A DNA stretch of 64,000 nucleotides from Adiantum capillus-veneris (GCA_014529385.2 CM043968.1:24306513-24370512), one strand, 5' to 3'. Shown: positions 31,697-42,880, numbered from the stretch's first letter. Translations and numbers: made by a program. The notes: generated by a model from the sequence alone, not told the origin.

Positions 31697-32104
31697 ATGG
31701 ATAGTGATTTGATCTTGTATGCAAGCAATAATGGAAGCTATTTTCAGCTTCTCAAGGACAAGACGATGAAGGATAAAGAGACGAAGCCAGTGGATACACC
31801 TAAGTCAGTCGTAATCTACAGGTTCATGCATGCAAAGAAGAGGTCATATCTGTATCTAGATACCACAGGAAACCATTATCAGTAGTATTATGGAGACCTG
31901 CCTCGTCCAAAGGGTGCACATGTTGAGATAGCGACATATTGCAACCAATGTGCCATTGGTCATTTAGTGAAGGACTGCCCATCAAAGCTCTACATGGAAA
32001 AGAAGAAGCAACTAGCCAAAAGCAAAGTTCAGACAGTGACAACAAGGGAACGAAAGCAAGAATCCCCAATGAGATCTCCTGAAAAGAAGCAGATCTTATC
32101 GTAG
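31697..32104 (+). pseudogene. Element A zinc-knuckle segment
   Basis: Frame starting at 31697, one stop at 31883-31885, continuing to about 32104. It contains CNQCAIGHLVKDCP (31940 onward), a knuckle of form C-x2-C-x3-H-x4-C, one residue shorter than the classical CCHC. A basic tail KKKQLAKSKV follows. This supports a nucleocapsid-like function. The piece between 31425 and 31696 carries stops. Confidence 0.55.
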
Positions 32105-32193
32105 AGCACAAAAGATAGGCTCAAGATACAGTTGCTTGAAGTCAAGGGTGTCAACGACATTATCATAGAGAATCAGGCTTTCAAAAATATCAA

Positions 32194-32895
32194 TTGAATC
32201 ACTTGATTCAAGATCGTTTAAGGAACCTCATTGAGGACAAGTCAAAGCATCCACAAGGTGATGAAGATGAAGCTCGCAGTTCAAGGTTCGAGAGCAAAAG
32301 AAGCCAAGATTCTGATGATAGTGAGCCAACACAAGAAGAGGTGACAGAGGTAACAAAAAATCTTAGTGCCACATCACAAGTGGAAGACATGCAAATAGAA
32401 TCAATGGATGAAGCTGAAATTCTACCAAATAAATTCTCTACTGTGGACTCTTCATTGGTGATTGAACAAATCAAAGAGTATGAGAAGCTAAAAGAAGATG
32501 TAACTGAAGATGTAACTGAAGACATCGAATGCACAGAAGAACAGGAAATGACTGAGTCCAAGATTGATTACCAAGGACAAGCAATACAGGATATGAATGA
32601 ATATTTTCGAGAAGAGACTCTACAAAAACCCATTGAACAATGGAAACCAAAGGCCATGGCGACCATTGCATCAGAAGAAGAGAGTCAACCTCAACATCAT
32701 GCTACACAAGATTCAGAACATTTCCAAGAAGAAAATTCACCATTGAATGACCTTCAAGTGCTAGAAGAAGTAAATAGTGACAGAGAGCTTCTGAAATCAA
32801 GAATCAAGGAGTCACAGTCAGAAACTAGCAATGAACACCAACAAGCAGCTACAGCAGAAGATAGTAAGCACTTGGGACAACAACCAGTCAAATGA
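32194..32895 (+). CDS. Element A acidic Glu/Ser-rich ORF
   Basis: 233-aa open frame, strongly acidic with many E, S, Q and D. It includes a short internal repeat EDVTEDVTED (about residues 107-116) and SEPTQEEVTEV. It looks like a disordered or coiled linker rather than an enzyme. It overlaps the next ORF by ATGA (32892-32895), which shifts the frame by -1, so the two may once have been one polyprotein or may be coupled. The function is unknown. Confidence 0.5.
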   Translation: MNHLIQDRLRNLIEDKSKHPQGDEDEARSSRFESKRSQDSDDSEPTQEEVTEVTKNLSATSQVEDMQIESMDEAEILPNKFSTVDSSLVIEQIKEYEKLKEDVTEDVTEDIECTEEQEMTESKIDYQGQAIQDMNEYFREETLQKPIEQWKPKAMATIASEEESQPQHHATQDSEHFQEENSPLNDLQVLEEVNSDRELLKSRIKESQSETSNEHQQAATAEDSKHLGQQPVK

Positions 32896-33464
32896 CAAAG
32901 AAGTTCAACATCCAAGAGGATGACAAAGCTTTCAAGGCACAAAAGTCCAAGAAAAGTACCGAAAGCAACGAGGACATCAGTTACTTGGCAGCCAACAAGA
33001 AGATTAAATTCTCGTTGGATCTGTATGAGAAACTGAAATTCAACTTTACAGCAGAGATAGATTTCACTGCCACGACTAATGTCATGTCTTATGGGATGTG
33101 GTTACTTCTAGATAATCCAGAACTGTATGAAATTCAGATACAGGTTCCTATATCACATGGAATAGCTATCACAAGTTTAGGGATTGCAGAAGCTACCCTT
33201 AAACCACGATCAAAGGTAATCAAAGACAAATTCCTAGTGGTGGATTCCTCCAAAATGAGTACACATTTGATTTTGTCCAAGCTATGGGCAAAAACACTTG
33301 AAGAAGAATTTGAATCTTCAATGATGGTCATCACGACTAGCTCTCAAGAAAGCCAGCCTACTACCGCTCCAAGATTATCGGCTTTCGACAAAGGCAAAGC
33401 CAAAATGAGCCCACAAATTTCATACCAACAAAAGCAGCCCCTTAAATCAGAGTCTTCAATGTAG
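32892..33464 (+). pseudogene. Element A retropepsin-like domain without catalytic motif
   Basis: 190 codons. From about residue 50 the order matches a Gypsy retropepsin: AEIDFTATTNVMS sits where the catalytic D-S/T-G-A-x-x-N-x-M/I-S should be, then a GIAITSLGIAEATLK flap-like strand, KFLVVDSS, and HLILSKLWAKTL where H-x-I-L-G-R-P/S-W-L is expected. Asp remains but the Ser/Thr-Gly pair is replaced by Phe-Thr, and Gly of ILG is Ser, so I infer no protease activity. The frame ends at TAG (33462-33464), and the same frame continues afterwards. Confidence 0.5.
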
Positions 33465-34046
33465 CCCCGAAAAGTTCAAGATAGAGCTTCAACATCAATT
33501 GACCACATGCTTCCACATGAAAGACAGACTCCAAAGAAAATCTTTCAACCGAAATACCCTACACAGCGAGATCACAGCCGCCAAAGGATTTCAAAGGTCT
33601 ACATTAAAGCTGAAGAAATAAAGTTCAAGGATCCAATATGGATAAATGATCCTAGCCAATTGACGAAAGGTAAACACATGGGATGGATAGCCTCCCACTA
33701 CAACTTAGCAAAGCAAGGCTATTATGAGGGTCAAAAGAATCTTTGGTTACCAAAACCACAGACCTCGGCTTATGGGGTGGATAAAGGTTTCAAAAAGCAT
33801 CCCCAAAAGCAACAAAGCTCATATTTATATCGCCAAAGGAGACCAATCAACAAGGCTCGCCAAAGGTACGTAGGAAATTTCAAATCTAGCTGGCCTTCAT
33901 ACCAACATAGGACTTCATCAGTAAATAATCCCAAAAATGGCACTCTTGTACATCTCAATACGACATCAAAAACATCATGGGAAGTGCCATCTACAATTCT
34001 TCAAGCACAAGGTTACTATCAAGGAAATCGGAGAATCTGGCTACCA
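33465..34046 (+). pseudogene. Element A C-terminal W-L/V-P-K region
   Basis: Same frame as 32892-33464 after one TAG. It is basic and Gln/Tyr-rich, with IWINDPSQL, AKQGYYEGQKNLWLPK and LQAQGYYQGNRRIWLPK, the same motif as in the ORF at 6519-7034 (LEAQGYYEGNDQIWVPK). The frame runs on to 34079, but from about 34047 the DNA is antisense Copia RT, so the element is cut here. No RT, RNase H or integrase belonging to element A is seen. Confidence 0.6.
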
Positions 34047-36833
34047 AAGATGCAATGTCTGGCCTTGTCCAGACCATAACATACATAAGGGAACCTACCG
34101 TTGCAGCATATGGAACTTTAGACATATAGGATATCTCCTCTTGTGTCTTTGGACACATATCCTTGGTTAGTTTAAAGTGACCAGCCAAAGGTGTAAAAAC
34201 CGTTTTTGCATTTTGCATTGCAAACCTTTCTAGTACCTTCTTGATGTAATCCTCTTGAGATAGATTTATTGTATTCTTTGTCCTGTCCCTTGATATCTTC
34301 ATACCAAGTATCCTCTTTGCAGCACCTAAATCTTTCATTGAAAAAGATTTAGATAGCTCCTCTTTTAGGTCTTTGATGTCCTGCATGTTAGTACTTGCAA
34401 TCAGCATGTCATCAGCATACAACATTAGGATGATGAACTTCCCATCTCCCAAATTCTTCGTGTAGATGCAGTGATCCGAGTTGCATCTTGTGAATCCATG
34501 ATCGAACTTCAACTACCATTGTCTTGATGCTTGATTTAAACCATACAAGCTCTTCTTTAATCTGCAAACCATTTTCTCCTTACCTTTTACTTCATACCCC
34601 TTTGGTTGAAGCATGTAAATTTCCTCCTCCTAAGTCACCGTGAGGGAATGCCGTATTTACATCCATTTGCTCAAGATTTAGATCATGTGCAGCCACAAGG
34701 CTTAAGACAAGCCTAAATGAGTTCGTTTTTACAACATGAGAAAATATTTCATTGACGTCAATACCTTTCTTTTGAGAAAACCCTTTTACCACAAGCCTAG
34801 ACTTGTACCTTTTTTTCCCACCTTCTTCTTCCTTCAGCTTATATACCCATTTGTTCTAAAGTGCCCGCTTACCTTTAGCCAACTCAACCAACTCCCATGT
34901 CTGGTTACGATCTAATGAGTCCATCTCCACTTGCATGCTCTTCATCCATTCTTCTTTGGATTTGTGTTCCATAGCTTCTTTGTATGATTCCAGCTCTCCA
35001 AAATCTGAGATCAAGAGATGGTTGAAGGAAGGAACGAACCTTTCTGGAGGTCTACTTGCTCTTGTGGACCTTCGGGGAATAAGTTGAGGCTCCTCATTTG
35101 GTTGAAGTTGTTGCACGTTGTCACCGTTTGCTCTCCTTGAGTCTTCACCATCCTCAAGCTCCATGTACTCTTCACTTGTTTCTTTTGTTTGTCTTCTTTC
35201 CAAGTAATCTTTGTACATATTTTTTTCATTGAAAATTACATCCCTACTCCTAAATATTTTATCATCTTCAGGATTTCCATAGGTGATACCCAAAGTCACC
35301 TTCTCCATAGCCAATGAAGAAACACTTTTTGGACTTTGCATCTAGGTTTGACCTTAGACTTCTATCTATGTGCATGAAGCCTCGCACCCAAACACTTTGA
35401 GAAATGAATAGTTCACCGGTTTACTTGTCCATGCCTCTTTTGGAACTCCCCCATCCAATGCCGTTGAGGGTGACCGGTTGATTAAGTACACAGACATACT
35501 TACAGCTTCCTCCCAAAGCTCAAGCGGTAGGTCTGCATGTAGCCTCATGCTTCGTGATCGCTCCATGATGGTTCTATTCATCCTTTCCAAATACATTGAT
35601 AGCACAAAAGATTTCAAAAGCTTGACTGCAATGTTTGCCTCCATTGTCGGATCTGAGGCATTTAACCTTAGTACCTGTTTCATTCTTCACAAAGGCTTTC
35701 CACCTTTGAAATATGGAAAACACATCAGATTTATTTTTCATTACATAAACCCATGTTTTCCTAGTTGCATCGTCTATGAATGTTACATAGTACAATGAGC
35801 CACCAAGTGACGGTGTACTTGTAGGACCCCAAACATTAGAATGAACCAATTCAAGTTTTTAATTTTTTCTTTCATTTCCTAAGTTTTGAAGTTTTACCCT
35901 CTTTTTTTTACCCTAAACACAATCTTCACAGAACTCTAAGTCCACTTCTTTCAAACCTGGTAGAAGCTTCTTTGTTTGAAGGATTTGCATTCCTTTGGCA
36001 CTCATATGCCCAAGCTGTAGTGCCACACCGCACTGTCAACTTCTGTAGTTGCTGCACAAGCTGAAGGTTGCATGCTAACAGTACACAAGTAAAGTGTACC
36101 AAACTTTTCTCCTTTGGAAACCACCAAAGATCCCTTTGAGACCTTCCACTGTTTGTTTTCGAATGCAATGTTGTGACCTTCATCGTCCAGTTTTCCTGTA
36201 GAGATCAATTTTTTGCAAAGAGAAGGAACATGCCTAACATCTTTAAGATTCCATTCATTTTCGTTAGCAGTTTTGACACAAACTCTACCTTTGCCGACAA
36301 TTTCACACGCTTCATTATCTCCCAAGTATACATACCCAAAATTACCTTTGGTGTAATCTTGGAAATGTTGCTTGTGTGGTGTCGCATGGATTGAAGCGTC
36401 GGAATCTACTATCCAGGAACCATTCTCTGCCATCTTTAGATTGAACAAGTGCTTCATGAGAAATATCTTATTGGATGCCGATGGTTTCTCATAGAAGTCG
36501 TCAAGTGACTTCATCAAGTCCTCCGTGGTCTTCATCTCCAAAACATTGAAGGCCACCGTTGACGCCAAGCTTAACCGAATTGTTTCCAGTGCCTTTCGAT
36601 CAAGGACAATCCATGCTTCATCTTCCATTGTTGTAGGCTTCTTTGCACGACCTCCTAGTGGAAAATAGAAGTTCTTCTGATAGAGATAGTCTTCAATCTA
36701 CATCTTCCAATGTTGGTAGTTTTTGCCGTTGAGCTTCTCAATCTTGAGCTTCCCTTCCTCTGCCATTACTCCCACTCAATTCAAGGAATCCTTTCCTTGA
36801 GATAACTTAGCAAACCTTCCTCTGATACCAGTT
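34047..36833 (-). mobile_element. Copia remnant, 3'-truncated
   Basis: Minus-strand Copia internal region in broken frames: gag end and protease (WIVDSDASIHATPHK, 36.4 kb; Asp-Ser-Asp in place of Asp-Ser-Gly), gag-pre-integrase (36.0-36.3), integrase (35.3-35.85: HSNVWGP, RSDNGG, YLERMNRT), RT start (34.6-35.0: NQTWELV, KGFSQKKGIDVNE) and RT core (33.99-34.51, with LYADDML and YAATVGSLMYV). RNase H and the 3' LTR are missing; the break is inside the 'TRPDIA' motif at about 34047. The primer site ACTGGTATCAGAGG (minus) is at 36811-36833 next to the LTR-like repeat at 36834. Confidence 0.85.
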
Positions 36834-37332
36834 GTTAGGAAATATGACGTAGCTAAGTATGAACAATCATGTTGTAGTACTAATTAGAAAACAAGCAAAA
36901 AACAAAGTGTGGGTGTGGGGACTGGCTTAAGTTGCCAGTCAAGGATGGGTGGTCTCAATTAGCCGAGAAACTCTGCGCTCCTCATTGGTAGAAGAAGCGA
37001 AACTAGAGACTCATTGTGCCAAGAGTCGAGAATTCGCAATTGTACGTGCCTTTGAAAATTATGAGGAAAAAGGCATTTGGGGTTTCTCTCTTTTGGAAGG
37101 TGAGAATTAGGAACGTCATAATATTGTGTTAGTTCATGTTGTTCATGAAAGACAGGGCTAGGACCCCTTTTCAATGGCTCAGACTCAAGTTACTCGGTGA
37201 AAACAGTCTGTGCATCAGAGATCTTGTCTATTTGACTATGCTTTTCTCAATCGATCAGGGCCTAGTGGACCTGTCAAGTACCCTCCTTTTGCCAAATTTA
37301 TATGGTAACGGGGTGGGGACCTCGCAAATACA
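36834..37332 (-). repeat. LTR next to Copia remnant
   Basis: Starts TGTTAGG and ends CTCGCA on the plus strand, about 499 bp. It lies against a minus-strand primer site, so it is taken as the 5' LTR of the Copia at 34-36.8 kb. It is homologous to 10187-10659 in the same orientation, except for the first about 24 bp. After its right end a degenerate 'aatacaaagctaggt' resembles the 'gtatcagagcctaggt' that follows the other copy. Confidence 0.65.
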
Positions 37333-37778
37333 AAGCTAGGTGTAAAATCACAGTGGAATGCTATTATGGATTCATCCTTTATATTTGCCATACATTTATA
37401 GTCATATTTCCATCCACATTGGTGGAGGATCAGCCACTACATAGCTTCTCCTCGACATTCAATGCTATACATGTGGATATTGAAGCAAAAATTTTTGCAC
37501 ATCTTTTCCCAACCAAACTGGTTCAAAGCAGGATTTTCTTCTATTCTCACTCCTATATAGTGCCTGCTTCTACACAAGGGTTTGGAAAGCTTGAACCCGT
37601 CAAAGTATCTTCCTTATTAAGTATGGAGTGGCCACAACCAGATTTATGGTCGGTAGCATCTTTCAAGCAAAAGATGATAATAGATGTCCAAAACTCCTTG
37701 AAACATTCTAAAGCTTCTAGGTTTGTGGGCTCAATTGAGTTGGTGTTTGCCTATTCATTGTTTCGTGCATATCTTTAA
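37302..37778 (+). CDS. Unknown 158-codon frame
   Basis: Open frame spanning the LTR end and 450 bp beyond. Residues from about 60 on look protein-like (IEAKIFAHLFPTKLVQSR, SLLSMEWPQPDLWSVASF), with mixed hydrophobic and charged composition. I do not recognise it. It could be a fragment of an element gene or a chance frame. It ends about 50 bp before family B leader sequence begins (37826). Confidence 0.25.
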   Translation: MVTGWGPRKYKARCKITVECYYGFILYICHTFIVIFPSTLVEDQPLHSFSSTFNAIHVDIEAKIFAHLFPTKLVQSRIFFYSHSYIVPASTQGFGKLEPVKVSSLLSMEWPQPDLWSVASFKQKMIIDVQNSLKHSKASRFVGSIELVFAYSLFRAYL

Positions 37779-37825
37779 AGAGTTTGGATTTGTGGAGACT
37801 ACCACAATGCTTGTATGTAAAGATG

Positions 37826-38335
37826 TGTGTGGGACGCATGTTTAACCTCACCATCCTATCTTATTGCAGTATTAGCGAGAACCACGATTAATTTGTCAAA
37901 CCATGGGATGAAGCCGACTCCACTAGTGCATAGAGGCTACAAGATGTTGTCAATCTCTCGGAAAACAACTAACAACTCGCATCTAACTCAAGCTACACTC
38001 AAGTGACTGAAATCACCAAAAGCCAATCGCTCATCGGCAAGCAAATCACATCCGTTACAACATCAAATGACATCCAAACGTAATGAAACTTCTAGGACAA
38101 GTTTATAAGACCTAAGCACACATGCTTATGGTCTCAAACACCACTTTAGGTCAAGTTCCAAAATCGCAATTATTAACAATAGTGGATTTTTGACCTAGTC
38201 ATTTTCGACCCAGAATGCATCTAAATGCTTAGCAATGATGCCCCAATACCCCACCTATACTTAGTTTTCGATTTAAAAGTGTAAATTCTTAGCTATAATG
38301 TAATTAAGCCGCGGGTCGGCGATGCCAAAAGCTAC
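37826..38335 (-). repeat. Family B leader segment (second copy at 63545-64000)
   Basis: About 480 bp closely similar to 63545-64000 in the same orientation ('gtgcatagaggctacaag', 'tttttgacctagtc', 'aatgcatctaaatgcttagc'). It includes a degenerate leader palindrome core 'aatcgcaattattaac' near 38165. On the minus strand it follows the LTR at 38336-38751 through TTTTGGCATCGCCG, a possible diverged primer site at about 38313-38326. That would make it the leader of a tandem, deleted neighbour copy. Confidence 0.55.
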
Positions 38336-38751
38336 GAAATACTGCAAATGGCTTATGTCAATGTGTAGAGCTCTTACCTGCGGTTAATGCAACAAACCCA
38401 ATCGCAATCGCAATGTGGCAACCAGAGAGGGAGTAGGAAGCGCAAGAAGAAGAGAAGTGAGCGCCGTTAGCTCACGCTGTGTATTTCATCCAAAAACTTA
38501 TAAAAAACTTACAAAATTTGGCTTTTATATCTTAGCCAAGGTTTTTGGGTGGTCAAAACTAATAATTTGGAGTTCTATTAAAACTGGGAAATGACTGGCT
38601 GATATAATCTGGAAGCTTGTAGCCTCGGCTCATTAATTAAAAGTTTATCTGAGAAAATAGGAGTTAAAATATTCTCGATTTATCAAGATAATAAATGTTT
38701 TACAAAGAGAACTCCAAAAAATGGTGTCCGTGTTAGCTTGCTGCTAACATT
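38336..38751 (-). repeat. Putative 3' LTR of family B element
   Basis: On the minus strand it starts TGTTAGCAGCAAGCTAACA after a long G tract, and contains a TATA-like ATATAAAAGCC (38519-38530) followed by a CT-rich transcribed-looking region (CTTCTCTTCTTCTTGCGC). No second copy of this LTR is in the window, so the boundary toward 38335 is approximate. Confidence 0.45.
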
Positions 38752-38782
38752 TCCCTCCCCCCCCCCCCCCCCCCCCCCCTCG
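38752..38782 (-). promoter_or_regulatory. G-tract polypurine site
   Basis: On the minus strand a run of about 20 G flanked by GAGG and GAGGGAAA directly precedes the putative LTR start, in the position of a polypurine tract. The length may be affected by sequencing of homopolymers. Confidence 0.45.
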
Positions 38783-38947
38783 CCTATGTCGTCCCTTGAC
38801 ACAGCTTTATGGGCTGAAATAGTCTTCGGGATGACGACTGGCGAGGCGGTCTTTTAGCGCATCCATTTCCTGCTGGTACCTGATTCTTCTTTCTTTGTTG
38901 AGAACTTGCAGAAATTGCATTGTTACTTTATTCTTCAACTCCACTGC

Positions 38948-39712
38948 TCAGTAGCCTACAAACCTGGATGTTAGGTTGCTGATCACCGGCGCAAATATCT
39001 TCATTTGCCAGGTGAAGAATCCAGTGTAGAAAGATTCTTCAAAGGCCAGCATATTATTTGATGGCAAGAACATACATCTGACATAGAATCCGTAAAGGAC
39101 TTCTTCTGAAGGTTTCCCACTCAGATCATAGCATAAGCCTTTGTTTCCTTCCAAGAATGATAGCCATGGGGCTCCTGTTTTCTCAGGCTCATTAAAAACT
39201 TGTATACATGTTAGCAACATTCTGCAAATTTTATATAACATAGCGCAGGAGAGATCTGGTAGACTCTTGAAGAAAGACATGGTGCTCGTTAGGGTTTTCA
39301 CCATGTATTCCTCTGTCGCTTGTCCTCTCTCTGGAGTTGGCAGCCTGGGGAAGTTAAGCCAAGTTGGCCTCTTCTTTTGCAGTGCTTCATGCGCTTGCCA
39401 TGTCCTTACTCTGAGTACATGACAAAAGGTTGGATCTCTTTGAAGAGCTGCAGGTGCTCTTGTGAACAGAATCAGGTATCTCGGATTCTTGTTCAGCCAG
39501 CTTAACCTCCACTTTGGGTGGTCTTTATCTGTGCCATCTTCTTGTATATCTTTGTACATCCTCTCTTTCACCTGTAATAACTCCACTTTGTTGAGAGGGT
39601 ACAGAGGGATTGTTGATGCCATTGCACATTGATCTAATTGGGAGTGAGCTGAGTGACATTGACAGAGTGTAAAACTCTCACTCCCAATCCATTGAGGCTT
39701 TCCATTGCTCAT
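38948..39712 (-). pseudogene. Family B C-terminal protein
   Basis: 254-codon frame without internal stops. Parts include MASTIPLYPLNKVELLQVK, YLILFTRAPAALQRDP, RTWQAHEALQKKRPTWLNF, SFFKSLPDLSCAMLYK and SFLEGNKGLCYDLSG, ending ISNLTSRFVGY about 200 bp from the G tract. A diverged copy is at about 2290-2593. The protein is helix-rich with conserved Trp and Cys and no catalytic motif I know. The first ATG may not be the natural start, since the coiled-coil frames upstream (39882-41653) probably belonged to the same protein. Confidence 0.5.
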
Positions 39713-39881
39713 CCACCTCTAGGACGATCTTCTCCTTCAGTGCATCTTCTTCAGCTTTTGACAACTGGACCATTGGCACTGTGGCTTCATCCGTGTTGTT
39801 AATCTAAAAATCTTCATCACCACTCAGCTCTGCTGTTTACTGTGTCTCAAACTCAGCAAACGAGGCCGAGGGTATGTCTAT

Positions 39882-41653
39882 CTATGGCGGCTCTGAATTG
39901 CTTGCCTCTTCCTGCATGTCTGGTTTCCCATCTCTGAGGAGTTGATTAATTCGCTTAAGTTCTACTATCTCCTTTACAAGCTCCTCCTCTCTTTGAACCC
40001 GCATCAGTGCCAGCACCCTACGTTGTGATTGTTCTAGCTTTAATTCCAATTCAAGGTCTTTGTTTTTCTTCTCGGGTGCTTTGTACACTTCGTCAGTTCC
40101 TTTGATCGAGGCCATGTCTGGATTTTCTCTGATTTTCCATAAGAAAATGGCATGATCATTGATCCTCTGTCTAGAATACTGCAGAGAAGCATTGGCAATA
40201 TCAAATTGCACCTGAATATTTTGAGCTGACAGAGATGTCGTAAGAAGTTCATTCGTAACTTCTGTTAGCTGCTCGTCTTTTGCTTTGCAGGAATCAGATA
40301 ATTTGGTTAGTAGATCTCCTAATCCTCCATTTCTTTTTGTTGCCTATCTCTAGCTAACTGATGTTGTTCCGCTTCTGACTTCAACTCTTGCACCTGCCTT
40401 TGAAGATCGGTGATGACAGTCATCCTGTCTTCTAACTCTCCTTGGAGAGCGTCGATCACCATATCAAGTTCTTTGGCCTTTGTGCTACGGTTTAGTGCTG
40501 TTGAATGGAGTCTCTCCGTCATTTTCTGCATCTTCTGTGCATATTCATTGACCTGTACTTTTACCTCCTCGTTTGATTGCCACTCCTCCTGTCTTGCCAA
40601 CTGGGATGTGCCTGCAGCCTCATGTGTGGCTTCCTGTTGCGTCGTAATTGCTGGAGGTTCTTGTGCAGAGGTAGATGTTCGGTCTTCTTCTTGGGTATCC
40701 TGAGGCTTTGATGCCTCGATAGTTTCTGGCTGAGTAGAAGTAGAGGGTGTTGGCTCCAATCTTGCTATCTCTTTACGTGTCGGACTTTCTTCCTTCTCTG
40801 GTTCAGGTTCTGTCTCATGTGCAGTGGTAGACTCTTTTTTTGCATCTACTTCTTTATCAGTCTCTTGTTCAGATCTACTTGCCTTTTCCTCTTTTGGCTT
40901 TTGAGTATCTTCTGCTGCCTTCTCCTGTTCCGGCTCGACTTCTTTGTCTTTTTGTCCGTTGGGATGGTCAGCCTCTTGTGTAGATTCTGTTTGTTGGGTG
41001 AACTTAGAATCTTTCTCTTTCTCAGGCTCTGCTTCATTGGTGTCTTTGCTTGCAGGTGATGGTGGTGGGCTAGGCATGGGCTGGTCCTGTTGTTCGGTAG
41101 GTGGTGAGGTTGGTCAAGGGGATCCATAACTTTGTTCTTGTCTAGCCATTTCCTCGGCTTGCCTTTGGTCTTCTGCTTCTTCTACCTCCTTTAGCTTTAG
41201 AGCTTCAGCCTCTTGGTATATTCTTTCTAAACGTTCTTTAGGATCATCCACCTCTTTTCTTGTATGATGCTTTGTTCGAGGGCCTTTAACTCCAGTAGGT
41301 ACCCATTTTTCTGGGTCCGTCCCTTGTGCTTGCCTACTGCGCTGGTACGCATGTTTCTCTCTTTCAAAGCGCGTTTGTTTTTAAGATGGCTCTTCTTGGT
41401 GTGCGGCCACAGCTTTTCTTTTCATCTCTTCCCTCTGAGCTCTCTTTTCTTTGTTTTCAGAGCTCTCACTGCTGTGCCTTTCTGGCGAGCTGTCAGCTGA
41501 CTCTTCATCAAATTTATATGATCTCTTACCTGACCTTGTAGCTCTTGGAGAGGGTTGTGCTGCCAATACCCATGTGTTCTGATCAGGGGTAGGTGGTAGG
41601 TTGTCGGCCATGCCGATGGCATGATATGCTATTCTAGTCAAGACCTCTGGCAC
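39882..41653 (-). pseudogene. Family B coiled-coil region, frame-broken
   Basis: Frames 41381-41653, about 41150-41330, 40319-41077 and 39882-40211 follow one another with frameshifts. The content is Ser/Glu/Lys-rich with a degenerate PEPEKE-type low-complexity stretch (40700-41077), then heptad coils (VIDALQGELEDRMTVI; LELELKLEQSQRRVL). The segment PKERLERIYQEAEA (about 41220) corresponds to PKDMLERIYAEAEA at about 63440. Copies lie at 8-2000 and 62550-63500. I infer an architectural role in particle assembly. No enzymatic domain is visible. Confidence 0.5.
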
Positions 41654-41849
41654 CCAACTACGTGATTTTGCCTTCCTTCTTATTGCCCTTCAAGCTTGTC
41701 AAGACATACTGCGCGTGGTCCACTGGTTTTCTTGTTGTCGACTTGAGAACTTGAGTGAATGTGGTGCCACGGCGTGATTTGGTGTAGTGTACCTTGGTGG
41801 CCTTTTTGCCAAGAAATGGAAGTGTTGGTGGTACAAACGGACTGTCTCT

Positions 41850-42326
41850 TCACTTGTTTATGGATAAGGGCGTCGAATGTAGCCGCGCGGCTGTCTCTTT
41901 GGTAAATGTGCCTGTGGTTTTCTTGTCCCTTGCTCGCATGGTCATTCCTTCTATGGGCAGTCTGAGTGCCTTTGCCACTATCTCTTTAGTGATCACTACT
42001 TCGACCTTGTTCCCTTGGGTGTCAGATATCTGTGCGGTTCCGTCTTCTTTGATGGTGGATAGAAGCTCATAAGCCTTCAAAAAATCCACTCTGCAAGGCT
42101 CCTGTTTGTAGAAATCCCTGAGCCCCAACCTGTGGTTAGCCTCTTTTGTCTCTGGCTTTGCGGATACATCATAGACTTCTTTGGGCAGGATTTGCAACTC
42201 CACTTGATGTCCCTCTTCACTTTTGAACTTGCCAGTGAAAACTGTAGTGTGGTGCTCTTCCAGCTGTTCTCTAGAGAGGTATGATGCCTTGGCCGCTTTG
42301 ACTGACTCGGGGTCTAGTTGATACAC
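41850..42326 (-). pseudogene. Family B N-terminal domain
   Basis: 158-codon frame starting MYQLDPESVKAAKASYL. It includes VEVVITKEIVAKALRLPIEG, which resembles the 'I....IA..L.LP..G' pattern of plant transposon-associated domains found in gag-like proteins (resemblance from memory, weak). Upstream frame continues to about 42480 with stops. The leader with palindromes begins just to the right. Function unknown. Confidence 0.45.
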
Positions 42327-42570
42327 GGACAGCTCCTGTAGTTTCTCTTTTTGGTTCTTCTTGGCCCTCTTCGCTGCTTACATGGCTCTTGTTCAATGAA
42401 TAGAGTGCAAAGTTAGCAGATTTGTCGAAATTATCTCTGAAATGTCCTTTAGGGTGAAAAATGCTGACAATTTGGTCCAATTAGCTTCCAATCAATTTTT
42501 CAACAAGGAAAGATGAATAAAAACATGCAAGGAACAAAACTGTATGGTCAAAACAAAAATTTGCAACCAA

Positions 42571-42880
42571 AGTAAATAATCGCGATTATTTACTGAGAAA
42601 AATTTTGAACTTTTTGCAAACTTGGCTTTATAAGCTTGTAGTATATACCAAATACATGCTCTGAGTGAAATATGGGCTCATTTGGATGCACAGGGTGAAA
42701 ATGGTACCAGATTTTGGCTTTAGGTCTCTGAAACAGTAGATATAAAGGAAATTTGAGATTTTGAGGTCTCTCAAAATTGGCTAGTGGGATTAACACATAA
42801 TGTAATTTGGATGTATGATGGCAAAATATCAAAATTCCCCAATTTTTTGACCAGAAAGTAAATAATCACGATTATTAACT
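42571..42880. repeat. Leader palindromes of family B, copies 1 and 2
   Basis: 42571-42594 is a perfect 24-bp palindrome: arms AGTAAATAA and TTATTTACT around TCGCGA. 42857-42880 is the same with two changes (TCACGA centre, one arm base). They start 286 bp apart. The third copy is at 48106, on the far side of the Copia insertion. Confidence 0.95.
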
